The notes under the pieces are model-generated. The model saw only the letters and a program-made list of their open reading frames with translations, did no database searches and was not told where the DNA came from. From Populus alba (Eukaryota > Streptophyta > Magnoliopsida > Malpighiales > Salicaceae), in the NCBI RefSeq assembly GCF_005239225.2, contig NC_133288.1, positions 15,320,169 to 15,384,168 of the forward strand: DNA of 64,000 nucleotides, in the 5' to 3' direction. This document shows, piece after piece, positions 1 to 10,468 of this stretch. How positions within the stretch are numbered: the stretch's first letter is position 1; every line of letters starts with the position of its first letter. The translations under genes were made by a program, and so were the position numbers.

Positions 1-441
1 GATTTCTCTAGATAGGTTGGACCCCACTGCAAAACTAACATGACAATCCATGGATCAAAAGCGAAATGATGGGTAGCTAAACCTTGTTTGCACCAAAATT
101 CTCTAAGCATCTAGCAAGACTAAAATAAACAACTGAGGCAGGTTTAGATTTGATGAAGTAATGAAAACATTTCAGAACAAAATAGGTATTTACATGGCTG
201 CATTATGGGATAATGATATAACTGGGTTGGTCTCTAGTTGATAGGGTGTACCTAGTGGCTAGACATTCAATTGGAAAACAAGTCCCCTGAGAAATAGAGA
301 AACTCTCTGATATTTAATGCAATAACATATAATAAACAAATAATGTAGAAACAAAAACGTATAATGAAGGTGATGGGAATCCATATCTGTAACATGGGAG
401 TAGTTGTATGGCCTAGAGTTTCTTTGTGAGTTTATATGTCT

Positions 442-473
442 ATATAGATATAGATATAGATATAGATATAGAT
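442..473. repeat. ATAGAT microsatellite
   Basis: About five copies of the hexamer tagata run up to the left edge of the plastid rps7 insert. The other R1 copies lack it here, so it may have come with the insert or grown at the junction. Confidence 0.8.
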
Positions 474-474
474 C

Positions 475-815
475 ATGTTCATAGATTAACGAAATTGTGC
501 AAAAGCTTTATTTGCCTCTGTCATTCTATGAGTCTCTTTCTTTTTGTGTATGGCATTGCCACTCTCTTTGGCAGCATCCACTAATTCGGAATTTAATTTG
601 AAAATCATATTTCGACTCGGATGTTTTTGGGATGCTCCTAATAACCAACGAATGGCAAGTGTTTTTCCTTGTGTGGATCCTATTTCAATGGGAACTTGAT
701 GAGTCGATCCACCTACATGTCTTGCTTTTACTACTATATCGGGAGTTATTCCATGTATTGCTTGATGTAAAACAGATAGTGGATTTGTTTGTCTTTTGTT
801 GAATCTTTTTTTATG
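475..815 (-). pseudogene. rps7: Nuclear plastid DNA insertion carrying the 3' part of rps7
   Basis: On the minus strand positions 788-486 read as 100 uninterrupted codons plus a TAA stop. They match the C-terminal two thirds of plastid ribosomal protein S7: blocks such as [18 protein letters not shown] and AIRWLLGAS are kept. The frame breaks just upstream near 790 (about two bases appear missing), and the 5' third of the gene is absent, so it is not functional. Compared with the plastid protein as I remember it, most replacements are Arg to His or Gln, Ala to Thr or Val, and Gly to Glu or Ser. That is the pattern expected from deamination of methylated C in nuclear copies. The insert lies inside repeat R1, whose other copies lack it. 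The right junction falls in a ttttttat tract also present in R1, suggesting microhomology joining. Confidence 0.9.
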
Positions 816-1205
816 GCTAGTGACCGGTGACTAAGTGTATTTATATATCCAGTTCTTAAACTTTCTTCATGGAGAATAAGGCATACTATTAGAGGAGAGG
901 TTGTCAATAATATCTAGTGATTTTCATATAACAAGAAAACCATTGGCTACCTATGGTAGTTGTTGGTTGTTATATCATATCATGATTGATGTGCTATGCC
1001 ACCATTGGAGGGAATGTTTATGATTGTTAGTGCCATTAACATAGAAGATGGTGAATGCTTTGCATAGAAAAAAGTTGTGTGCATAGAAAAAAATATATGC
1101 ATGAAGATTTTATGTGCATGACTCCTAGGAACAAAAACAAAATTGCATAAAAAGGTGTATCAGGACAGGATTAGACAAACCAGGGTTAATGTCAGAGACT
1201 TGGAA

Positions 1206-1790
1206 AGTTTTAATGGAGACATGGATATTTTCATTGGAGATATTGTAGGCATAGGGAAACATTGTTGCTTTTATTCAAAAGTTTAAAAGATAATGGAGAC
1301 ATAATTTCTAATAAAACATCTAATTTTAGGTTGTGCATTGTGAGGATTACTCACTGTTTGTTCAGGTTGTTTCTTTTTCTTCATAAATTATTGGATATAA
1401 CTTTTAGTAATCGATCTTTATATCTTTTGTAGTGCATAACACTCATCAGTGTTATGTTCATTTTGAGTGTGGAGCACTCCTCGTGTCATGTTCATTTTCA
1501 TTTTCATTAAAAGAGGATATTGCATAAATAACTTTTTATTTATAACAACTAGAACCTTAGTGTATATGTTTGTTAGAGATGTTTTTAGGAAATTAGGGAA
1601 GGTCATGTGATCACAAATATAACCCTTAATGCGTTTCTTAGATGTTATGGTGTGACATTGATGGCATTGGGAAAATTCTAGTCTTTGAAAACAAGGGTGT
1701 TCATGTTTTGGTCACACTTACTTCTTCTACTTGAATATGATTCTCTATGACTTGTTTCACATTGATAGAGTTCTTTCAAGAAGGGTGTAC
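1206..1790. other. No gene seen
   Basis: AT-rich sequence between repeat R1 and the gypsy gag relic. Reading frames here are short and match nothing I recognise. It is probably decayed retroelement sequence downstream of the gag relic on the minus strand. Confidence 0.5.
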
Positions 1791-2095
1791 AAGTATTCTC
1801 ATAACAAGTATTTGTAGATTTCACTAATGAGGTCCTTAATTATAATAGGTTCAAGTATATTCTTCACATTAAGCATTTCTTTGTTAAATCTTTGGAGGTA
1901 TGCTCTGATGCTTTCATATTCTTGTTGGGTAATGATAAAGAGCTTAATCATGCTATTTTCAGTTAAAATACTAATATTAAAATGAGAGATAAGCTTATCA
2001 CATAGATCATGAAAATCAATAATAGAACAAGGATCAACGATGTAATATCACACCCTAGTATATCCACGAAAAGTTATAGTGAAAATTTTATATAT
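1790..2095 (-). pseudogene. Ty3-gypsy gag fragment
   Basis: Reading the minus strand from about 2095 down to 1790 gives the central region of a plant Ty3-gypsy Gag (Retrotrans_gag type). Recognisable pieces are FHDLCDKLISHF, then KLFIITQQEYESIRAYLQRF, then NKEMLNVKN. A stop interrupts the start of the stretch, where WY is expected but the Trp codon is lost, and further stops follow downstream. There is no zinc knuckle, protease or polymerase in phase nearby. It is a broken, isolated relic. Gag would form the virus-like particle of the parent element. Confidence 0.75.
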
Positions 2096-2799
2096 GACAT
2101 CACTTTTTTATATCACAAGTTCTAGCATGCTTATGATATTTTGGATGTGTTATTTGTAATTTATAAGATCATTAAAGTCTTACAAGTTAGCCTTCACAGA
2201 GATACATTATTTAGGGAAGTGAATGTATAAGACTTGATGACAAGTAGAGATTCTCCTACCTAATAAGAATGGTATTCATTCTTCAAGGGTCATACAATTA
2301 TTGATCTCGTTTTGTGTGTAAGTACTTTTTGATATGGAGCATAATAGTAAGAATTAGAAGAAGATTGATTGAGGTAGCCATGCATATGGCTTGAACTTGT
2401 AGAGGAGCGTTCGTCATGGTGAAAGTGGCTCATTATAGAGTTGAAGTGTCATGCCTACTTTATATGTTGTTTTGTTTTGTTTTTTCATGGAATTGAAGTT
2501 CTCTCTATGCATCTGGTATACATAATAAAGTGATGAGTTATATTTCCTATTAATGGAATGAAAAACTATAAAGTTGTTATTTTATAACTAAAACAATATT
2601 GTTAAGAACTTGCACCCAATGAGTGAGTTGTTGGAGATCTAAAGGGGAAGAAGTTCTTATAGTGTAAAGATTAGTTATTCTCTTTTGTCTTGGAGTTTCA
2701 TCAGCCATGAAAAGTATGATGAATGAGATTGAATGAACTACTTTTTTTTTTAGTTTTCCATAAATGATGTTAATAATAATGTTGGAAAAAAAAATTATA
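2096..2799. other. No gene seen
   Basis: AT-rich, without a credible reading frame. Probably more of the decayed gypsy element. Confidence 0.5.
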
Positions 2800-3525
2800 T
2801 AGAAATAGGTATTTTCATGGCTACATCTAATATTGTTATGATAGGGGAAGTCTCTTGTTGATGGATTGAACTTGGGCTTTACTTAGTGGTAAGATGTTTG
2901 TCTAAAAAACAAGTTCTGTGAGGAATAAGAGACTCTCTAATGCATAAATCAGTAATATATAGTAAGGAAATAATATAGAAAGAGAAAAGTATAATGAAGT
3001 TAAAGGGTATGCATATCTACAACATAAGAGTGATTGTATGGCCTAGAGTTGAATGGTATAGAATTATGAGAATGATTGGCCTTGTATGGTGAGTTTATAT
3101 GGAGACTTAGCTCTGGTGTTGTTTTTTATGGATTGTAAATAATGATTAAGTGTATTTATATACCCATTTTTTGAACTTTTTTAATAGAAAATGAGACGTA
3201 TCATTGGTGGAGAAGTTAGTGCTCACCATTACTTGTGTAGCTGGTAATCTATTAGAGAAAAAATAGTGTTTGTATGTGCTATCTTGTTCTTTTCTTATAG
3301 AAAAAACATAACATGGTTGTTTTGGCATGTAACCATTAGAGGAAATACTAGTGATGGTGAATTTCATTAGTGTAGAAGATTGTGCATTTACATAGAAAAA
3401 GTTGTCTGGACAGAAAAAATTATGTGCATGAATTTTTTTTTTGCATAACTTCTAAGAACCCAAAAAGATACATAGAAGGATGTTTCATGGAAGGATTGGA
3501 TAGACTAAGTTGGTGTTAGTGTCAG
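2800..3525. repeat. Dispersed repeat R1, copy 2
   Basis: Direct, diverged copy of the 3' part of R1 copy 1 (about 190-1205). Shared landmarks are the start around gaaataggtatttt, gtatggcctagagttg near 3036, and the ending rich in catagaaaaa blocks. It keeps the R1 sequence across the place where copy 1 carries the plastid insert, which shows the pre-insertion state. Confidence 0.65.
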
Positions 3526-3963
3526 GTAGATATTCCAGTCGTTTGGACTGCCTAAATAGTTGGAAAATTCTAGTCGCATAGGCTAATTTTTTATTTTTTT
3601 GTATTATAAAGATCCTATCAAGGATAAATTAAAAAAAAAAATGATGTATATCTTAACATGTAAATAATTGGTGTAGTAAAAATCAGATAGAATTGTTCGA
3701 TATTTCAAATGCAAATATTCGTAACATTACAAAGAAAATTAAAAATATAATATAGTTTCTTAATACATTTGTTATTACTTGTTCAAAGGGTAGGTAAATG
3801 ATCAAGTATTATCTGTTACTCTAATTAAGATCCATGCTGAGAAATCACTTGGGCCTAAATAAAAAATTGTACGCATGAGGACTAGATTAATAGGTTTCGT
3901 ATTCTTATATAAACACCTTAAACTTCTTATTCCTAACCAATATAAGATTTCCACTCACATATG
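3526..3963. other. No gene seen
   Basis: AT-rich spacer between repeat R1 copy 2 and the copia-type element. No reading frame or structural signal that I can support. Confidence 0.5.
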
Positions 3964-3968
3964 GAACT

Positions 3969-4643
3969 AAAAGAGAAATGATAATATATCAAAGAACAAA
4001 TCCATTTGTAAGATCCCACATCGGACGCAAGCATCCAGAGCCAGGGCCTTATAAGTGCATACTCACCATGATTAGTAAGACGCGTTTTGGGGTCATGCGT
4101 GGCTGCCAAGAACAAAACCGTGAGGGGGACCTGGGTGGAAGCCCTGGATTTGGGTGGACTTGGAGGCCCAAAGCGGACCATATCTTGCTAGTGAGGTGGG
4201 GTGTTCCATTTGGTATCAGAGCCAAGGATAGCTCGTCTTAAAGTAGGGGGATTGTAAGATCCCACATCAGAAGCGAGCGTCCAGAGCCATGGCCTTATAA
4301 GTGCATGCTCACCTTGATTAGTAAGACGCGTTTTGGGGTCATGCGTGGCTGCCATTAACAAAACCGTGAGGGGGACCTAGGTGGAAGCCCTGGATTTGGG
4401 TGGACTGGGAGGCCCAAAGCGGACAATATCTTGCTAGTGAGGTGGGGTGTTCCACCATTAGACAATACAAATAAGAATAATAGGGTTTAAAGGAATAGTT
4501 TTCAGTTTATTACTTTTTTTTTCTAATTAAAAGGTATAAAATAACCAATTTATAATAGCCAACTAGAACAAAAATAATTACAGAAAATAATTAATATAGT
4601 TAATGATATATATTATTTGCAAAAATCATGTTAATTGCCAACA
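3969..4643 (-). repeat. Left LTR of the copia-type element, split by a TRIM
   Basis: Without the 448-bp TRIM and its 5-bp duplication the LTR is about 222 bp, against 196 bp for its partner at 7115-7310. In element orientation it begins TGTTGGCAATTAAC right after a purine tract. Confidence 0.75.
4007..4454. mobile_element. Complete TRIM (terminal-repeat retrotransposon in miniature)
   Basis: Two direct 202-bp repeats, 4007-4208 and 4253-4454, both start TGTAAGATCCCACATC and end GTGTTCCA. By eye they differ at roughly 15 positions, so the insertion is not recent. The 44-bp interior consists almost only of a primer binding site (tggtatcagagcc, 4211-4223, initiator tRNA-Met) and a polypurine tract (aaagtaggggga, ending 4252). 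The target duplication is CCATT on both sides (4002-4006, 4455-4459). There is no coding capacity, so mobilisation would need enzymes supplied in trans. LTR length, size and signals fit the TRIM class. Orientation is + if PBS and PPT are read as usual. Confidence 0.93.
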
Positions 4644-4870
4644 ATCTCCCTTAAATTGGTGCATAAACATTTCTCTTGCCCAACTTATCAAGATAAGTTT
4701 TAAATGCTTGTCTTGGCATTGCCTTGATAAACATATCAATAAGATGTTCTTGAGATTTAACACGAGGCTTTCCAATTATGGCATTCATATGCTATTTTTT
4801 ATGGGAGTACATGAATTGACTATTAACACTTAGTATCGTTGCATGTGAATATTGCAACAAGCTAACATGT
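4644..4870 (-). pseudogene. 3' end of a copia pol (after RNase H)
   Basis: The minus strand immediately upstream of the purine tract reads ...QEHLIDMFIKAMPRQ, then FKTYLDKLGKRNVYAP and a stop. This is the familiar C-terminal tail of Ty1-copia polyproteins next to the 3' LTR. Upstream the frame is lost within about 60 codons. It assigns the surrounding 3969-7310 element to copia, minus strand. Confidence 0.7.
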
Positions 4871-5336
4871 AAATGGATAAAAATAAAATAAAAATTAGTC
4901 ATCACCGAGTTTTATGGTAACTAATAACCCTAATTAGTCTTTTTGAGGTTTTGGATAAGAGATTGATTAACTAGAAAAAAAAGATACTATTACTCTAAAG
5001 CATCCTACCTAAAGTAAATTACATTGTTAATTGTCTTTTATTACAAAAAATTTATGATGCCTTATCTACTAATGATTTATTTACAAGGCAAACTAAGATT
5101 AACATTGATGAGCTAAACTTTAGGTTGAAGGTTGAACTTAATCATGGTAATCTAGGGTGTTTTTTTTGTCATCCTTAGTTATACTATCTTTGGATAATAC
5201 TAATGAATTGACAATTCTTTAATTACTCCTGATCACAACTTGTGATTATTTGTTGATAAACTCATGTTAATAAGTTGAAAAATTAAATAACTCTTGATCA
5301 CAACCTATGACTTATTATTGATCAAGTTATGTCAAC

Positions 5337-6629
5337 TGTAACAACCCTATTTTTTTTATATATAAAAAAAATAATTTGGCAATATTCCCTATATGTTTCT
5401 ATACCAAGTTATTGACTTAACAATTTTCACGACCAGATTCAGTAATCTTAATAATTTTCCCATTATCCAAGATCTTATAAACATGACCATAAGATCAAAT
5501 TCTTGTTTTTTTTTTTTTCAATATTTACTCAATAAAACAATAGTTGTAATATTTCATTATTATAGCAACAATAGTGCAGTTAATTGCAAAATAATAGGAT
5601 ATCAAAGATGAAGTGCAGTAAAATTATAACCTATTTAAAATAGACAACTTCTTTAATTACATCTTCCATGATTATATTATATAAGTAATTACATTTTTTT
5701 TTTGATACAAGATTATATCACATAAAATATGCATTCTTCTAATTACATCATTTGATTAGACAAAAGACATGGGTTCATGAAGATACTAATTAGTGCATTC
5801 ATGAAAATTTATTATATACTTATATTAGGTGAAAAATGCTTTTCAATTAACAATAATTAATTATTATGACCTACACATGAGCATACATGTACACAAATAT
5901 TCATATAATCACTTATCCAACAATTCTATTCTTATGGATCACTTCTCTTTATAATTCAATATCATTAATATTAATTCTTTCGGACATGCCATGAACCTTT
6001 ACTAGTCTAATTCAGAAATTTATTCTATTACTAAACAGTCAGAGAAGAGGCACAAGGGGGGAGGTTCGAGAGACCAAAAAAAAAAAGAGTTGAAGGCCAA
6101 AATAAAATAAGAAAGAAGAAGAAGGCAGGAAAGAAAAAAAAAACCAAAAAAGAAAAGAAGGAAAACATAGGAGAGAAGAGAGAAGGAATGCCACCTAGAG
6201 CCATCGCCAGCATCACCACCACCAGCGAGCACCACAGGGAGCCTCCACAGCAGCTACCGCGGGTCAGTTTCCCCGCCTTTCTCTTCTTCCTTCTTCCCCT
6301 TCGCTGCTCCGTATCCCTCTATTTTCATTTGCATGCAGAACGTGAGCAATTCACGTTCTGCAACAAATGAAAATAATTAGCTGGTTATTATGCTATGCAC
6401 AATAGCCAGCTTATAATTTTTGGATTGGTGCTGGCCCATTTCATATGTTGGGCCGATGTTGGCCCATTTTCTTTATTGTGCTTTTCATACACCAAAAAAA
6501 CAATGTTTTAACATGTATTTTGGCTTTAATTAACCAGTTTATTAAAGTTAGGAGAACATTGACCAAAATTGCAAAAACAAAAAATTTTTTATTTTGTTTA
6601 TCATTTAGTATTTGGGGTACGATATTACA
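5337..6629. repeat. Possible chromovirus-type LTR remnant inside the copia element
   Basis: The segment begins TGTAACAACCC and ends GGGGTACGATATTACA, resembling the paired ends of Tekay/Del-type Ty3-gypsy LTRs. Within it are a purine-rich stretch (6050-6190), a CT-rich stretch (6255-6310) and tggcccatt motifs. The five bases on each side (tcaac, cataa) do not match, so a clean insertion is not shown. Short reading frames across the CT/GA-rich part are composition artefacts. The boundaries are a guess from the end motifs. Confidence 0.35.
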
Positions 6630-6769
6630 CATAATACATATTCCATATATTAAATTCTTCTTTTGGATGCTAGAATGGTTATGTTTTACCCCATTAAGAT
6701 AATAACTTTCTTAATAAGGAGGGCTTTATTGAATCTTAGATAGACCAATAATTAGAAAACACAACAAGA

Positions 6770-7060
6770 CCTTAGATTTTATCAGACATTAAAGCAATGC
6801 AGCCTACCTTAGGTATGGCGTAGTTAGGGTGCTAATACCTTCTCTTTACGCAACTAGTCTCTGTACTTGATCTCTAAGACCAGTTAAGGTTCCTAGTAAC
6901 CAGAATACTAGATGGCGACTCCCGGTCTATATTTTACAGATAAGAGACAAGTATTCATTGTCTCACCACATGTGCCAGATAAACCATTTACATTTTCTTT
7001 GAGGGTGGACAATTGTCATGACGCCGCACACGTGCAACAATATATATGGTACATATTGTG
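6770..7060. repeat. Gypsy-like untranslated block shared with 58080-58370
   Basis: Shares ordered landmarks with 58080-58370: a ctta(c)ctaaggtaagg-like start, a run around ttacgcaactagtct, and an ending around actaggtggcgactccc. This block is common in plant Ty3-gypsy non-coding regions as far as I recall. It shows that two parts of this window hold the same retroelement family. Confidence 0.5.
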
Positions 7061-7100
7061 TTCGGTGTTCTCTATTTTATTGTAACATGGTTCCGCTATT

Positions 7101-7114
7101 CTGCTCTGATACCA
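7101..7114 (-). other. Primer binding site of the minus-strand copia element
   Basis: On the minus strand TGGTATCAGAGCAG, complementary to the 3' end of initiator tRNA-Met. It directly abuts the right LTR and fixes the element's orientation. Confidence 0.85.
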
Positions 7115-7310
7115 AGAAGAGAAATGATCATCGTATGGCCACTAGAGAAAACAACATAGAACAATAGGGTATTAAGGAAAGGTTTCTAGTGTATTACTTC
7201 TTTTAAATGAAAGGCATATAAAAGAAATAATTACAAAAATCCTTGAAATAATTAGTAGAATCTTATTACAATTGTGTGAGTGTGTGTAGAAATCATGTTT
7301 ATTGTCAAAA
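7115..7310 (-). repeat. Right (5') LTR of the copia-type element
   Basis: 196 bp, related to the left LTR once the TRIM is removed, flanked on the right by the GAACT duplication and on the left by the primer binding site. Confidence 0.75.
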
Positions 7311-7501
7311 GAACTCAACAAATCTCTTTCTGACATGCGAGTCTCTCTTCCACATTGAACATTACTCCTTTAACGAAAGTTTCATCACAATTCAAGTGTG
7401 GCGTCACCACTTTCTTATTTAACCATGTACGTATGGTGGAGGAAACCATATATAGGAGTGCCCACTTGTTCAACTATTGGGTGACAACAAGTACTAGTTA
7501 C

Positions 7502-8577
7502 TAGGGGTGTTCAAAAAAACCGAATAACCGAGAAAACCGAAAAAACCGAAGAAAATTTAACCGAGAAAACCGAACCGAGATGAAAAACCGATTAAACCGA
7601 TTTGTAAAACCATAAAATCTTGCTGGTTCGGTTCGGTTTTAAAACGGAAACCGATGAACCGAACCGACCCAACCAAAAAAACAACAGGGGTATAAATACT
7701 GCAATTAACCTAACCCTAACAAATTGCCCCGCCCTCCACTATCCATCTCAAAACTGATAACACAAAAAGCCGCCGCCCTCCACTTTCCATCTCAAAACTC
7801 AAAAGCTAAGTCATCCACCCACATCTCCATCTCTTTGGCTTCTCTTTTTATTTCTGTGCATCATCTTCATCTCTTCTGCGCAAGCTGAACAAAAACACAT
7901 ATCTCGATCTCCTTGGCTTCTCTTTTTATTTCTGTGCATCATCTCCATCTCTTCTACACAACCCATATCTCTTCTGCGCAAGCCAAACAAAAATCAACAT
8001 CTTCGTCTCTTTGGCTTCTCTTTATTTCTACGCAAGCTATCATGAAGATCTGGTTCGTCTTCTTGTTAAATGGGTAAAGAATAATAGAGATAGTCAAAGT
8101 GCTTTTGATATTTAGTATTGTTTGCATTGGCTGCTGAGCTAAAAAAAGGCTTCCATAGCAAAAATTAATATTAATTTTATATGTGCAACTTTGGATTGGT
8201 GGGTGAAAAGTGTGATTACAAGTTACAATTGGTGCTCATGGGAGAAAGCTAGCCTCCACAATCTAGTTTGTCCTTTTCTTTTGTTTTGTAAATTTCTTTA
8301 TCAATAATCGAGATGTTAAAACTTTTGAGGCTTTGCTTTGCCATATTTGCAGGATTTGAACAAGATTCTGGCTAAACCGAACTGAAAAAAAACCCATATA
8401 TGATAGGATTGGATTTCTCGGTTTTATGGAAAAAAAACCGAATTTCACCGAACCGAACCGGTCCGGTTTGAACCGGTTTTCGGTTCGGTTCGGTTTAAAT
8501 TTTTCAAAGTTTAAGTTACTCGGTTCGGTTGGTTTTTGTAGTCTGAACCGAACCGAATCGAACCGTGAACAGCCCTA
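7502..8577. mobile_element. Complete non-autonomous hAT-type DNA transposon
   Basis: A 1,076-bp element flanked by a perfect 8-bp target duplication CTAGTTAC (7494-7501, 8578-8585). Its terminal inverted repeats are TAGGGGTGTTCA and TGAACAGCCCTA, matching at 11 of 12 positions. Both ends are crowded with AACCGA or its complement CGGTTCGG, the subterminal repeat style of hAT elements. Near 8450-8500 these form a strong palindrome around accggtccggtt. The interior holds a TATA-like ataaatact at about 7692 and a pyrimidine-rich unit, around ggcttctctttttatttctg, repeated three times (about 7835, 7915, 8008). No transposase is encoded. Confidence 0.9.
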
Positions 8578-8585
8578 CTAGTTAC

Positions 8586-10468
8586 CATATTCTGAAAAGA
8601 ACATCAAATACAATTAATTCATGCTGAATTAGTGGATTTCTTTTCCGTCTTACTGACATGAAAACCCACTGCAGAATTCTTGAAACAAAAGTATTCTCCA
8701 GTCATTTGGTTTTAAGAAAATGAGAACAAAACAAAGATTTGGTGATCAAATCTCTTCAATTTCCATAAAGAAATGCAAATAGCAACACTAGAATCCTCTT
8801 CAAATATTTTTGAATCACGTAACAGTTCTTGGTATTGGTTATTTCTCAACTATTGTACCAACCCCATATTAAAATGCTCATGAAATTCATGCAAAGTGCA
8901 TAAAAGGCAAGGTCAATTCAGAACGTCAGTTCAAACTGTTATTTAAAATGGTGCAAAACAAAGATTTCTTTGCCATGTACACTTACGCTTCTTGCGTTGC
9001 TTCAACTTGCTCCGAGACATCACACAAACAACTCAGGGTGGTTTGTGTGTGATATAAAAGTTCAATATCTAGTAAAATGAGATAAAACATCCAAGATAAT
9101 TATAGTTGCATGCATGCAGATGTGTGAGCAAATTAAATATGTCAAAGAAAGCAGACGCAGAGCCTGGAAATTTTCGAAGTGATATTTCTAGCTGCTACAG
9201 AAGGAAATTGACATTCCAAAGTAGCATTTTGCAAACATGATTGCATTTTGCGTTTCCTTTTTAATTCTAGATTGATCAATTAATGCAGGCACATAATCAT
9301 AGATTCAAGTTCAACAGATCATTTGAAGAAACAAAAGCAGCATTTGCCTTAAATCCTGAATAGAGACAGCTTTCTTGTTCTTCAAACATTCAAGTCAACA
9401 CGCATCCTTACGTCCGGGTGCATCTTAGATTTATAAATAAATATTTTGGCGAGCTACACAATAAACAACTAATAAAACAAAAACTAGGTAATAAAATGAT
9501 TTTTTAAATAATAATATTTAAACGATACAAGATAAAGTCGACAGTCATTTCATTTATAAATTGTACCATATACAAAAACATTAGATAGGTTAGAGAGAAA
9601 GAAACCAGAACACTTTTGAGTGCAAAAAACCATTAAAAAAAAACAATATATTTTGATGAAATTAAGAAAAAAAATTAAGTTATCGAATTGTAGAGATACA
9701 AAAGAAAGAATCAAAGTGGAAAAATCAGGCAAAAAATGTCTAGTAAATGGACAGTTTTTGTGAATGAGTGAACGATGATTTTCTGAAGCTAGCTCCTTTC
9801 AAACCTAATATTTAATTTGTCAATATCAATTGCCAACTGCTGAGACTGACCATTTTCCCATTAGAAAAACGTTGTCCTTTTCCATACTCGTAAGCTTTTA
9901 ACCCCATTTTCCACCTTACTTAGTTAGTAAACTGTCATATACTCTTAAACACGAAATTTTGGATTTTGGACCTTCAACCAAGGCTCCCTGCCTGGTGGAC
10001 CATATAATTTGAACAGAAGGATGTGTGATGTCAGACGCTCTTTTTCTTTCCTTCAGCTAGTAAGCTAAACAAACTGATTTTCTTGCTTCGATGGGTTTAC
10101 AACCGAACACATCTAACTCAAACTCCTTTGCGATCTACTAATTACAAGCCAATTTCTCGCACAAAAGACACCATGCCTGGATCGGGGCACATATTTTTTA
10201 CACATTGTAACCATTATTTCTCTTCCCTGATCTATTTTGAATTTCTGTAGATAGCAGACGAGAGAGCAAGCTATGATGAGCGCAAGCCAAATTGTTTGCC
10301 AGGAAGGTGGGGACTGGTATTACCCGTTGCAAGAGTAACTTGTGCAAAGCAATTCTCGCGGGTCACCTAATCACGACTAGGAAAGCTAAAAGAAATTGCA
10401 AGAAAATTTAGTTGACTTGGTTTAGCCCACGAAAATAACTCATTTCAACTCGTTCAAATCATGCCAAA
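8586..10468. other. No gene seen; contains repeat R2 copy 1
   Basis: Nearly 1.9 kb without a supportable gene. Reading frames are short. About 9560-9760 is shared with 11640-11845 (see R2). The rest shows no signal I recognise. Confidence 0.5.
9560..9760. repeat. Dispersed repeat R2, copy 1
   Basis: Shares ordered blocks with 11640-11845: ttagagagaaagaaacca, aattaagttatcgaattgta, and tctagtaaatggacagt. The copies lie about 2.1 kb apart in the same orientation. Origin unknown. Confidence 0.65.

Larger units (their letters stand above)
1..1205. repeat. Dispersed repeat R1, copy 1 (cut by window edge)
   Basis: The first 1.2 kb is closely similar in the same orientation to 10469-11470, and its middle part also to 2800-3525. 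Shared blocks include the first 40 bases, the stretch around gtatggcctagagtt near 405, and the ending around 1080-1205. The repeat has no open reading frame of note. Its neighbour is a gypsy gag relic, so it may be untranslated or LTR sequence of a gypsy-type element; that is inference. This copy differs from the other two by carrying a plastid rps7 insert at about 475-815. Confidence 0.7.
3969..7310 (-). mobile_element. Degenerate copia-type LTR element with nested TRIM
   Basis: A minus-strand LTR retrotransposon bounded by the 5-bp target duplication GAACT (3964-3968 and 7311-7315). The right LTR (5' in element orientation) is 7115-7310 and the left LTR is 3969-4643. The LTRs share cores such as gagaaatgat and the aaatcatgtt block. 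A primer binding site complementary to initiator tRNA-Met (TGGTATCAGAGC on the minus strand) abuts the right LTR at 7101-7114, and a purine tract abuts the left LTR at 4644-4652. Of the coding region only the end of pol survives; the interior is replaced by other LTR and gypsy-like sequence. The TRIM at 4007-4454 sits inside the left LTR and is therefore younger than this element. Confidence 0.8.

Noticed and set aside
475..815. Functional nuclear copy of rps7
   Set aside because: The 5' third is missing, the frame is shifted near 790, and there is no transit peptide or start codon.
4007..4454. Cassandra-type TRIM carrying 5S rRNA sequence
   Set aside because: I could not find the 5S internal promoter boxes in the LTRs, so only the general TRIM class is claimed.
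6020..6370. Frames on both strands in the purine/pyrimidine-rich stretch
   Set aside because: Composition artefacts (poly-Phe/Leu or Lys/Glu-type reads) within an LTR-like segment.
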